Notes under the pieces: model-generated
Database searches by the model: none
What the model saw: only the letters and a program-made list of their open reading frames with translations
Told to the model about the DNA's origin: nothing
Translations under genes and position numbers: made by a program
Assembly (NCBI RefSeq): GCF_947507565.1
Contig: NC_089190.1
Span: 930,001-994,000 of the forward strand
Source of the DNA: Oscarella lobularis
Taxonomy: Eukaryota; Porifera; Homoscleromorpha; Homosclerophorida; Oscarellidae
Reading direction: 5' to 3'
Length of the DNA stretch: 64,000 nt
In this document: in pieces, positions 20,490 through 32,300 of the stretch
How positions within the stretch are numbered: position 1 is the first letter of the stretch
How the letters are laid out: the number at the start of each line of letters is the position of its first letter

Positions 20490-21980
20490 TAGCGAAGGTC
20501 ATGAACAAGAAGAAACGCCCGGCGAAGAAACGACTTCAGTCATTTACGCCGCTGCCACTCTCTGTCAAAGCCTCACGCTGCCTTCCAGGTCAAACAGAGA
20601 AGCGCTATGACGGAGATGTGCCTCCTAGAAAGCTCGCACTGGTCAAGAGCTAAGTGAAGGGCGTGGCACGTAGTCTACTTTCCTCTCCCCACAGGTTTAC
20701 GTCGACGGCTCAGCGTTTCGAGCCTCTGGAATCCGCGAGTGTAACGAAGAAACGGTGTTTCTGCAAAAGAGGGTTGCCTCGGCCTATAGACTAATCTGCT
20801 TCGCCGCCGTTAGCCAGCGCTTGGCCTAGTGGCTAGGTTACGCGTCGGTGCTATTTACACAATTCTGGGCGGAGACTAAAATATTGAAGTGATTTTGGCC
20901 CTGAAACATACCTAGCGCATGCACACTTGAGTTACACGTATTATGCTACCGCTCGCAAGAGGTTTACCTACCACGCACAACTTGTCACAAGAGGTTTGGC
21001 CAGGGCTGTGCGAACCGGAAGCCTTGATGACGCGCATGCAACGGTAATTTGTAAGGTCAAACCGCAAAAGCGTGCCAAGTTGCCTGCAATCATCTTCGCC
21101 GATTAGTACAGCAGAAATCTTGTACATGCATGAGTCCGTATTTCTAAAAGCTTGCAGCCTGCACGTACAATTGCTTGCTACAAAGACGATGCAGAGACAA
21201 TGCATCGGTTACCGTCGGCCTCATTGAATAACAAACTTCCACTTTACGATTATTTTTAGAAGAAGAGAGCAATCTAGCTGCAAAGCCTTCTGAAGGCTTT
21301 GCATGTATTCATTGCGTGGATGACACTGGGACCAATTGAGAGACCTACGCACTCTAATGGGGAATGACGCAAATTATATGCACCTTTGTCCTGCGTAGGC
21401 GGCAGACTACCTTCCTGTAAACGACTAGGAAGTGTGTACCCGTTTGCGGTTCGTGTAAGTACCGTCGGCCTCACTGAATAACAAACTCCCACTTACTTAT
21501 CGAATAACAAACTCCCACTTCTTCGATTACCATTACTTTGGCTTTCAGACTAAAAAAATGCTCCTATTATTGTACAGTACAATATGCTTACTTTACGATT
21601 ATTTTTAGAAGAAGAGAACAATCTAGCTGCAAAGCCTTAATTCTGAAGGCTTTGTATTCATGCGTGCATGACACTGGGACCAATCTGAGAGACCTACGCA
21701 CTCTAAGGGGGAGCAAATCAGAATGACGCAAATTATATGACCTTCGTCCTGCGTAGGCGGCAAACTACCTTCCTATCTTCCTATAAACGACTGGGAAGTT
21801 AAACCCGTTTTCATTTCGCTTGTCTTCAGAAGAGCTTGGCTAGCTATACCAGTAGCTGCCAAAGACGACCAATCTGCCTTGGCGTTAAATTCCAGGCAGC
21901 CATCACCAGTAATAATACTGTGTTGCCGTTTCTGGCTACAAGAGAATAGCTATATGTACTGTGTATGTTTTAGTAGAAGA
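20490..21980. other. Repeat-bearing spacer without a recognisable gene
   Basis: No convincing coding region. The right part holds a duplicated block of about 220 bp, annotated separately. The 5' region of the VWDE-like gene lies at the end. Confidence 0.5.
21235..21815. repeat. Two direct copies of a ~220-bp repeat
   Basis: 21239-21445 and 21590-21800 share TTTACGATTATTTTTAGAAG, CAATCTAGCTGCAAAGCCTT, GACACTGGGACCAAT, GAGAGACCTACGCACTCTAA, AATGACGCAAATTATATG and CCTGCGTAGGCGGCA. A short phrase, GAATAACAAACTCCCACTT, appears three more times between and before them (21224, 21475, 21503). Origin unknown; there is no coding potential. Confidence 0.7.
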
Positions 21981-21983
21981 GCA

Positions 21984-24900
21984 ATGAAAGCTTTCTTTTT
22001 GGCAGGCTTAGTCCTGACAGGTAAAAATTTATGCTTACGGGAGGCATGCAAAGCGCGAAAAGATTATTTGGAAACGGCTCTAGCCAAATCCTACCGTTCG
22101 CTCCGATTCCTATAAAGGCATTCCGAAAACTAGCTAATTTATTCTTTTCTTCTAATAAAGCATTCCCTTATTGGACTACGCCTCTTACTTGCCCTCAAGA
22201 TGATCCTTGTGGCGGAAGTAAGTCTGCGTCGATCAAGCCCACAATCTGTTGTGAGACAAGAACGCCAATGATTATCAATAGATATCCAAGTAATTGAAAA
22301 CGGACACAAGCGCGGACTACTCACGCCTGCTGCTCCCGGCAACGAAATCTGCGACTTGGATTTGAACGTCGGCTGGTATCGCTTTGTTGACAACGACGGA
22401 AACAAGTTTAAACTTGCCGTCAAAGGAAATGGACAGTGCGCCAATAGAGGCAGCTGCGGAACGATCTCTCCTATAACATTGACAGAACCAGCACCAACGA
22501 CTATCGGAGAAACTAAGCTGATAAAAGGTTGCATCGATTTAATTCAATGCTGCTTGTTTTCAACTGAAGTCTGTGCTCGATACTGTGGCAATCAACTTGG
22601 AACAGTGTATTATCTCACACCTCCTATAGCGTGCTCAATTGCTTATTGCACAGGTATGCCAACAGTTTGCATACCTTAACTAAAAAGCCTTCAACTGTGT
22701 TAATATGTTTGATGGCTAGATGCTGTTAGTTGTGCTTCTAATGAGCACGTTGAGAACGGTGTCTGCAAGCGTAAGTCGGTTTGGTTTTATGACGTTGTTA
22801 GAAATTAATTTTTCTGTTCTGCTAATTCAGCTTCTTATCCGCTGTTGCTCTCAAATCCAGTAGTCACAGCTGATTCGGTACCAAATATAAATAATGGACG
22901 AGATGTGATCTTCAAATGCAAAGTGGACGGGCCTGAAATTCAAAACGCGCAATACAACATCGTATGGCAGAAAGATGGCGTAACGGTCGCAACAAGTACA
23001 ACTATGTCTACTTCGGTACCGGCAACAATTTCGTTGCGGGAGCTATTCAAAGCTCAAGACCTTAGGGCCGTGAAAATGGGATTTAACGTAATAAGCATAT
23101 CAGAAAACACGTCTGCTAATTATTCTCTTTTTTCAGCTGGTTTGCAGCGTCAGTGCCAAGTTTGTCGGCAGCGCGAGAGAGTCTTCTGCCAAATATAGTG
23201 CGGCTTTTTACGCTGGACTTTCAGTAATAGCCGCAGTACTTCTGCATGTGAAGTATTAGATCTCCCTGTTATGTATATATAGGTCAGCCCACTAACGCTG
23301 CTTATTAACGAGAATGACGCCGTTGACAAGTACAAAATTTATCTGAAACCAACAGTGCCAGTAGTTTGCGAAACGGAAAAGCCTTGCCACTTCGACGTTG
23401 CTGTTGGAAACGCGAAATTTATTGCCCAAAACGAAGTTCTTACTTCGAAGTGCGGAATCCGTTTTGATGAAAACAATTGGAATACGGCTCAAACGTTTGA
23501 GATAGCCGGAGTTAGAGACCAGGTTGAAGACGGTCAGAGCGAACAGTTTATCAGGGTAGCTCCAGCTCCGGTTCTACAAGACTTTTTTGAAATGAAAATC
23601 GCTCGAGAGTGGACTCTCATGCCTCAAATACAGCACGTTAGAGTAAGATAATGCCTCTTTCGCTTTGCCTGCACATGCATGAACTATTTTGGCGAATAGG
23701 TGAAAACAACAAATGTTCCTTCTACCAGCTGCGAGGGAACAGGAGACCCCCACTTTAATAGCTTTGATAAAAAGTGAGTGTATACGGAGAATGCCATTTT
23801 TCAATCTCTCAACACTTTGTGCATATAGCTACTACCATTATTATGGTGTAGGCGATTTTTGGCTAGCACGCAATAAGGATCCTGGAAGGACCTGGGGTCC
23901 CATAGAAGTAATAATAGACCCCAGTCACGATTTTAAGCTTACTCTAGGAGAATCTTCCTAGGTCCAGTCGAGAATTTGGACGTGCCGTGGAGCTTACACC
24001 ACGGTGAGTTGCCACTGCGGTGTTGCGATTAGGGAAGGAAATCATGTTGTGTCGATTGATCAATGTTTTTGGCAACAAAGAGATCCAGCTGTAAAGATTC
24101 GTAACATTCCACCTCGAGTTAGGAAACACACACCGGGAAGACTACCGAAAGCTTTTGGCGTATACAAGAATACTGCAGGGACAGAATACAAGGTGAGGCA
24201 ATTCCGCGCATGTTATCCAACGCCTCTACGGTTTCCTCCATATGCCGTATGTTAAAGACTTATCGCAGTCTTACGCTATAATAGTGAACTTCCGTAGATT
24301 TACAGTTCTCGCTAAATTCTTCTCCTATATATTTGATTATCACAGGTTCAGCTTCCTTCTGGAGCCGCTGTGAAGATTACAGTCAGCACGTGGGGAATGA
24401 GCGTTTACGTTCGTTTCAGCGAGGAAGATCGAGGAAAAACGGAAGGATTCTGTGGAAACAACAACGGAAATCCTAATGACGATCTGCGTGGACCCGACGG
24501 AATGCAGTATTCCAAAAACGGCGGATCAGTTGTTCAACCGGCGTTTGCAAACTCATGGAGGTAAGAGCTAATATAGAAAGCACGTGCAGCAACACGTTCT
24601 TAATTAATTTATGTAGAGTTTTGAAAAATGAAAATTTGTTTGGCGCAGCCGTTCTTCAGACGCTAGGAGCAAACGACGTTGCTAATCAATTAAACGGAAA
24701 ATTTTGTCAATGCACGTCTACAGCTAACGAACCTACGGGAAATCTAGATTGCCCGGAGTTCGATGATCCTCTGCTGGTTCAGCCAAAAGCTTTCCTCGGA
24801 AATGGGTGGCTTAGAACTGGAATTGACGTCAGAACAAAACGCGCGGTTGCCAGCGCTGAGGACACACCAACCGACCAGGACGATTTCGACGACGATTACG

Positions 24901-27827
24901 ACTTCATTTTCGATCCTGACGCTGTGCCTGTTATACCGGAATTTCCCACGCCAAACGGAATCACTGAAAAAGCAGCAAGAGATCAATGTAGTACGGTTCT
25001 CATGGGATCTCCAGTGACGCAATCGTGCATTGCCGACAGAAGAATCAAACAGATATCTCCCGAAATCGTTGAATCCTGCGTTGAAGATATTCGGGTAAGA
25101 AAGAATAACAGAGAAGTTGCAACCTGTTAAGTTAGGGCCATTATAACACATCGTGCGTCTAGTTGACTGACGATATGTCTATCGCTAAGGCATACCAGGC
25201 TTCGGTTCTACAGCAGTGTGAAGAAAGCTTGGCCTCAGACGTTTCCTACTGGAAGCCTAACGACACGTCTGTTGACGGATCTCTTGAAGTAAACGAACAA
25301 ACCTTCTTTCTCCAACCGAAGCTTCCGCAGATGATAGCGGCTACGGTCTGTCCGGGAGATTGCAGCGGTCAAGGTGAGTGCGTCAATTCCACTTGCCGTT
25401 GCACTTCCAAATTCACCGGACCGGACTGCTCCATCCAGTCTGACCAAGCTCCGACACTTCTGACTTTCACAAACGGCGGACTCTGTGACAGACAAACCAA
25501 ACCCTGTCGGACCGCTTACGTTGTAGGAGAGGGATTTATTGACAGCGAAGAACTCTCATGCTCAGTATTGAACGAGGTACAAAAATGATACCCGTTGTGA
25601 TTAACATTAATTAATTTTTTCACTTGCAGGAAACAGGCGAAGAGTACAAAACCCTTTCGTCTTATCAAAGTATTTTTGAAGTAACTTGTAATTTACCCCC
25701 GTCAGCTGTTCGACCGCCTATCGGCGATGACAATTCGAAGCCAGCTGAGCATTTCTCAGTTAGAGTCACGGTTGATGGATTGAAATTCAGTAACGCGCTG
25801 ACATACACTATGTACGACTCTAGTTGCTTCAAATGTTCTAAAGCTGGAGATTGCTTTCAAAAGGTTTGATTGCTATAAGATTAATGTTAAAACATTGGTC
25901 CAACAACTGGCACTTAGGAAAACTCTTGCCTTATTCAAAATCGATGTTTTGCTGACGGCGAGGAAAATCCTGCCAATTGGTGTCAGAAATGCCTGCCAAA
26001 AAATAGCACCGTCAATTTTAGCAAAAGGCTAGGTCAGTAAGTTAAAATTGTCTTTTGAAAACTCACCTTACTCTTTAACTAGACAACAAAAAACCTGTCA
26101 TTGTGTCTCCGTCTGTTCTTAAAATAGCAGAAGGATCGGAAGTTCTTTTGAATCTTTCTGCAATCGATCCGGAAAACCGTTCGGTATCATTTCGTATGTA
26201 CACTGACATTGCTGAAACAAATGTAGTTGACGGCTTGTGGTACTGGAAAGTTCCAGAAAAAGCGAACTTGACTGACGACTACCCGTTTCGTTTTAGAGCC
26301 GTAGATATATGCGGCGAAGAAAGTAACTGGTATTCGCCCAAAATTGAAATTATTGAGTGTCCATGCACATCCAACGGAAGATGTATTTTGGAAGAGGGAT
26401 CTGCACTTGGCACAGGAAAGTACAAATGCATTTGCGACTTTGGATACAGAGGAGAGTTCTGCGAAACAGAAGACAGTAAACTCTAAGCCGATCAATCAAA
26501 TATTGAAACTGATCTGTGCTTTCTCTCGTTAGAGGATAAATGTCGTAATAACGAAGAGCCTGTTATTACTTCTCGGCGAAAGTTATATGGGTTCAAAGGT
26601 CAGCTATTCCAATTGAATATTACAGCCTATGATCCAGAACGCAGCTCAGTAATGCTCTTCCAAACTGATGAAAATAATTCAGCAAAAATCCGTTCAGAGG
26701 TAAAACGTCAATGGGCATGGATAGTTCCACAAACACAGAAAGCCTCTTACACTTTCTATTTTGTTGCGCGGGATGAGTGCGGCAAATGGAGCAACGTTTA
26801 CTCGCCTACGGTCCATGTTTTGGATTGTCCTTGTCCTCCTAACTCTATATGCGTCCGAAGAGAGTCCGCGGGCAAAAATGAAACTGACTGTAAATGCAAA
26901 TCCGGTTTTCGAGGCGAAAAATGCGAACTTTCGTCTCCGAAAGAGCCGCCAATTTTACAAATGACAACTGAAATGGGTCTCATTGGCGAATCTTTTACCT
27001 CCATTCTTCTTTACAACAGAACAAGAGGTCGTATACATCTATTTCCCAGTACGGCAAGTCTGGACGATAAAGACAGCAACATCATTCGCAGTGTGCGCTG
27101 CAGGCTTGAAGGCGCTGCTGACAAAAACGAGGAGAGTATCGACGTAGACCGCGATTTAGCTGCTCGTCTTCGCTTTAAAGTAACACAATCTGATAAGATA
27201 CTGCTAATCACTGGCGCTAACACCAAAAGTAACTATCTCAAAGTAGTTCAATCAATTGCGTATAGTCACATAGGAAGCAAAGTAACGGCTAAAAATCGCG
27301 AAGTTTTCTGCTACGTTGAGGACGACAGTGGCATGCGGTCGCCAACGACAAGAAACTACATTTCATTTGACTACTGTGAAGGATCGTCTGACTGCAGGAA
27401 CGGAGAGTGCAAGTCTGGTCGCAAAGGCCGACAGTGCGTTTGCAACAAGGGATTTGTCGGGAAACGTTGCAACGTGGAGGCTACAGCTCCTTCATGCACG
27501 TTTTGCTGCGGTGGGGCTGTACAAGCGTGCAATCGCGAATACAGTTTGTTTCCTGTTTGTCAGACTTGCTGCCGGTACAACCGGAAAAAGTGCCGCAAAG
27601 GGAACCCATCTTTTTGCCTTTGCCTAAACAGAGTACTGCCCTCTGCGGAAGGAGGTCGCTGCTTTGTTGACGGAACGGTCTGCTGCAATGCTGAAGAAAG
27701 GTCACATAACAAATGTGAACAAGCTTACAAACATCTCCCTGTCTGCAGCAGAGATTGCTGCAAAACCGCCTTTTCGTCTCTCTTCTCTCATTCCCGTTTG
27801 TCTCTTTGCGGAAAAGCTGGCGGCTAA
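21984..27827 (+). CDS. VWDE-like secreted protein (D8C, VWD and EGF domains)
   Basis: ATG at 21984; signal-peptide exon 21984..22020, then 22161..22217, 22282..22653 and about ten more short-intron exons. Exon 3 encodes a D8C/uromodulin-type module (CDLDLNVGWYRF, SCGTISP). An Ig-like stretch follows (22850-23260), then the region before VWD (VSPLTLLINEND). The VWD domain (23735-24560) shows CEGTGDPHFNSFD, SCHCGVAIREGN and FCGNNNGNPNDDLRGPDG. An acidic linker follows (DQDDFDDDYDF), then an EGF-like module (CPGDCSGQGEC...CRC), and two repeats that each pair an ectodomain segment with EGF (CPCTSNGRC; CPCPPNSIC). A third EGF (SSDCRNGECKSG) precedes a Cys-rich tail ending at 27827. VWDE family members are extracellular matrix or secreted proteins, one linked to limb regeneration. 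The final exon is uncertain (see findings). Confidence 0.82.
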
Positions 27828-27904
27828 TCACTGCATGTGTCTCTCCATGCAGGTACTTTTGCGCATTGTCTTGTCTGCCTTTATGTTGTATGTTTTTTCG
27901 TAAT

Positions 27905-29310
27905 TTTTCTGCAAATACAATTGCTGTGCATTGCGAACTGTCTGGTTAGCCAGCAACGGGGAAAGTTGATGCTACCTCGAAATTGCGGATGAGAAACCCG
28001 TCGGTAAGATGTATTCGCTTGTCAGTATTTTTCGATAAGTTTGAGCCAAAAAAGACGCTAACCGAGGCTTTACGGTTGTAATAAAACGTATACGGAGAAA
28101 AGTAGACTGTTCGAACATACTGTAGAGGCTGGCTACGTCAGAACGGGTAACTAGACGCGACACGGTCCTAGTTCTCCTAGTGAAAAAGTAGTGATCTAAA
28201 ATGTTCTCGATCTGTACGGTGTTACTGTACGTGATGTCACTATGACGTCACTGGTGTAATTTGTTCGTGATCTAAAATGCATGCCTCACATTCAGTAAAG
28301 AATTTGAGGTTTATCGATCTAGCTACTTACGACGGACGGGTACCGAAAAATAGTTTGGGTGGGGGATGCATGAAAACTTGAGATGCGACAAAAGCGACGA
28401 GAAGAGACGGGCCCATAAGCTAGTCTTGTCATCTTGGTAACCCACGTCATTGTTCCGACGTCCACGGCACGACGACTGGCGAAAACTGCATGTGGCCGTT
28501 CTAATTTCGAAGATGCTTGTACGGACCAGACTGAGCAGAACGGGCGGAAGCATTCAGAACAATGCTTCTTGGATAAAAGAAGGGCTATTCCTTTCTATTC
28601 CCACGCCTATCTAAGAAGTAGGTAGCTTATCTCCTGTCGATATGCTGCCAACCAACAAGTGATGCGTCTCGATCAGGCATCACCGTCCAGAGACAGCTAG
28701 TTTTAGTGGTTGTCCGCGACAGTAGGCACTCCCGGATATAATGCAATTGCTAAAAAAGCAGGTCAATTTATTAACGTACAGTACTTCGCCGTTTGCGTAG
28801 GAGCTGTCAAGCAAAAATCCGAGAAGTGTTACACGAGCAGCAACACACGCGAACAATTTCAGTTTTCTCTAAACGTTATTTATGGAAAATACACTTGTCC
28901 TTGTCCAGTTAGGGTTCGAACACTAAACAGTAAAATCAAATTGAAAAGTAGTCTGGAGCCGTGGCAGAACTATATCTACGGAAAATACACCTTACGTTGT
29001 TTACCTGGGACCTGGGCCTTTGCTCAAGATCAATAGAGCCTCTAATTAGCCTGAAGAAAAAGAGGCAATTTGTGACTCTAATCAAGTTTCAACTAAACTT
29101 AAAATAAAACAGTACAATAAACAACGATAAATAGAAAAGGAATTACACAAATAGGGACTACCATACATCACTCTGCCTGCAGCAGAGAAAGTACTCATCA
29201 AGCTAAAGTACAAACTATGAAAATCGACTAGACGAAAGACAAGGTTCCCAAATATATAGTATAACTAAGGAAAATTAGGAAGCATTAATCGCGTCAGTAT
29301 ATGCGATGGT
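27905..29310. other. Spacer between VWDE-like and RNF213-like genes
   Basis: Apart from the thioester-gene fragment I see no gene. The sequence TGATGTCACTATGACGTCA (28231-28249) is a near-palindromic double CRE-like site. The open stretch at 28710-29036 lacks an ATG near its start and resembles nothing I know. It contains two similar phrases, ATTTATGGAAAATACAC and ATCTACGGAAAATACAC, at about 28877 and 28973. Confidence 0.45.
28292..28695 (-). pseudogene. Broken duplicate of the thioester-gene promoter and first exon
   Basis: About 400 bp closely matching 13255-13655, including the GTAAGT donor and the signal-peptide exon. The exon has a 4-base insertion (ACTAGCTTATG against ACTTATG) that shifts its frame, and several substitutions. 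No downstream thioester exons follow; the adjacent sequence belongs to the spacer behind the VWDE-like gene. Confidence 0.8.
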
Positions 29311-32300
29311 TCATTCGGGATGCACCTCTTCCAAGAGACGGTTTTCAGTGTCATCTTGCGAACGTTAATTTACACACTTTGAATTCAGTAGTAAATCTTG
29401 TCGTTTCGCTTACCTTGCGCGGTACGCCCTTTTTTATCCCGACTGTCTATAGCGTTCTGTTGATCAAACCACATCCGACGAAACAAAATTCGCTCTGGCT
29501 GTAGCGCAGAAGATGTCCGCAGTGGCTCTTCGGGGAGATCATCCCCCAAATCCACAAATGGAAATGACTCCCACAGGTTGGAAACTTGCTCGCTCCAAAC
29601 TGCTTGTGTTTCCACTTTCAAACACAAATGTTTTCCGTAAATCAATCTGCACAAATTGCCCAACGTGCATATGTAAAAACATGTCTCATAGTACCTTCGG
29701 AGACAAATTCGAACCCACATGTAATGCTCTACCTTGATGCTGTCAGGCAGACAGTGCGTAGGAAACTCCTCAGCTCTATGCGTTTCTTTATCAAGCAAGA
29801 AACGCTTTAGATATGTCTGTAAAATAGGTTTTATAGATCAATTCATTATTGCAAACTATTCCAAAAATATTCGTATACAAACCAGGTACCTGTGGCTCTT
29901 GTGACATGGATCTCTCCTTGTGGCGAAGCGTCTGATCAAATCTTCTTATTTGCTGTGTAAATGGCTCTTGAGTATCTTCTTGCCAAAGATGGTAAGTTCC
30001 TAAACAACATTCACAGTACTAAGCTACTAAACTTTGATTAATGTCTCCGTATCCAATACGTTTATAATTTTCTTGCAAAGAAAGTAGCCATTTTTGATCG
30101 TTTTCCTCCAACACTGTTTTCAGTGTTATTGGTAAATGAGCAAACTCGTACTCTTCGTTAAGGAGCTTTTGCGAAAAAAAATCTGCAGTGAAAAATAAGT
30201 AGGACAAACGTATTTCCAGAAGGTTTTCTACAAGGTTCTCGTCAAGCCTAAAAGAAGTAAAATATATAAATTTAGTGCAACTAAACCATAAATTACGTTC
30301 TAACGCCAAGTGTATTAGCAAGGCTTATTTCAGTTGGCAGACTTTCTTCTAATTCGTATATGTCCATAAGAAAGCCTTTAAGAGTTTGCTGACTCAAGGT
30401 GTCGCAAGTTTCTTCCCTGTTAGCTGGCCTCAGAACGGTCTGTAAACAAGTAAAACAGAAGTTTAGCATGCCACAACATTCGCCTAACCTGTCTCAAATG
30501 ACAAGCTACTGTCCGGAGGGCTATAAAAATAGCTAATAGTTGGTGATATAATAAAGTGTGAAAATTGATTTGCAACATTTTCTTTGTCTCTGCTGGCAGT
30601 TGTTCCTAAGGAGTAGGTACATTGTACCAATTACAGTCGCTTTTAGCAGCTTCACTTGCCTGGAACGATACATGCAGTTCAACCCTCATTTGTTTCAAGT
30701 CCTCTAAAATGCCCTCTTCACTATGCACCAAACGCTATGTTTAATTTATCTTTTGTAGGTACTCCAAACACCTACCTAGAAGAATGAGCTGCTTCTCCTT
30801 TGGTACTGTTGTTCCCAAAATTAAAATCTATTCTCAAAGGTTTAGTTTTGTCGATAAGAGGTAAGCCGTTCAGAAAATGTTTGACAACGTCTTCTTGCAG
30901 GGCGTCCAAGTCAAACGTGTCGCATGTTTTAGGCAAAGACCTAAAACGCCGTCGTTTATGAGCACTATGGCTGTCCAAGTAGTGCTTGTGAACAAGACCA
31001 GCGAAGTCACTTTCTTCATCAGAAGGAAGACAACCAGTTCTACAAACAAAAAACATTAAAATTTTAGTAAACAAATGCTTTCTTCCAGCCATCTTATGAC
31101 ACATTATCTTGCCTGGAAAGCGTCTATTTTTTGTTCTACTAGTATATATCTTTCTATGTATAGGATTATACTTGTTGTGTATAGCAAAATTTGAAGTTGT
31201 CTTTCATAGAGAATGCCCACCATCAAAAGCACAAAGGTGATACGTTTGACTCTGACAATTACCTTTTGTACTGCCTTCTCTCTTCAAAAGATACATCCCC
31301 AAGAAGACAGTTGTCATAGCTTAATCCGCTTGGATAGACCGTTTTCTCTTCTCGGCAAACGCCAAACAAAAATTCGTTATGACGTTCAATCTAGACAAGT
31401 CTGTGTCAAACTTGAAAAGTTCAGAAACAATAAAGAGCATACTATGTCTTGAATAACGGTATAAAGCAAATCCTCCGAACTTCGTCCCTGTTCAACGCTC
31501 AGCAACTGCATGAGCACGGTACTTCTGTCAATAAACTTTAGTTCTTTTCCACGTGACAGTTGTATTGTTTCGTTTGCAATTTTTACGTAGTCGTTGTATT
31601 TTTCTAGAGCACAAGTTTTACAACTAATTTTATTATACGTAAACAAATGAATACCTTTAACTTTTCGGAAGAGACTACGCATTTGCTTTGCTCGTTCCGG
31701 TAAAGGAAACAAAAACCGCTTTTGTAATAGATTGGGAGAAAGAAAAACACTCTCAACGGTGATTTCAGCAGCTCTGTCTTTTGAGAGCACATGCGCTAGC
31801 TCTCGATGAATCCAGTTGTAAAAGTCAAGAAGATCTGGCAAAAGAAGGCCACCGGCTCTGAAAATGCGTCGCTGAGCGACGAATGTTTTAAGTATTCCAC
31901 AGCCAAAAGTTTTCTTTTCTTTGCTGCATTTCTTTTCTGCGTTCTCTATACTTCTGGCTAACTTTTCGTAATTTGCATCCACAGGAAAAGCACGCAGTAA
32001 GTTTCTACATGCAGGTACATACATAATCGATTAGTGACGGTGTACCAAACCTAGCTTACCGACAGTCCCGTAGAAGTGAAGTCTCTGGCCAAATGCAGTC
32101 AAAGTTCTGTACAAAAGACTTGAAAGAGCCAAATACAACTTTCTCATCTCAATTTTTTTACTGATTTATCTTCAAATTGCCTTAGCACGGGTTCAAACAC
32201 CATGTCATGAAAACAACCTTCGTATATTTGCACATCTTCAAGAGTAGATAAGGAAGAAGTAGACAGCAGAGACTCTTCCATCCGACCAACCTTAAGCAAG

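Larger units (their letters stand above)
17925..20490. repeat. Segmental duplication, copy A
   Basis: Matches copy B (48110-51335) through the carboxypeptidase body (about 98 percent in protein), its upstream region and the 3' end of the cadherin gene. Identity is strong from about 18075. Weaker similarity reaches across the gypsy insertion to GGCTCTTTTATAT at 13670. An extra GC-rich piece lies at about 17945-18045 in this copy only. On the right, similarity stops near 20490, inside cadherin-derived sequence. Confidence 0.85.

Noticed and set aside
20815-20865. tRNA-like A-box phrase (TTGGCCTAGTGGCTAGG)
   Set aside because: No B box, anticodon stem or acceptor pairing follows; at most a decayed SINE start.
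28710-29036. 108-codon open stretch as a gene
   Set aside because: It has no ATG near its start, no recognisable motif and no splice context, and it sits next to a pseudogene fragment.
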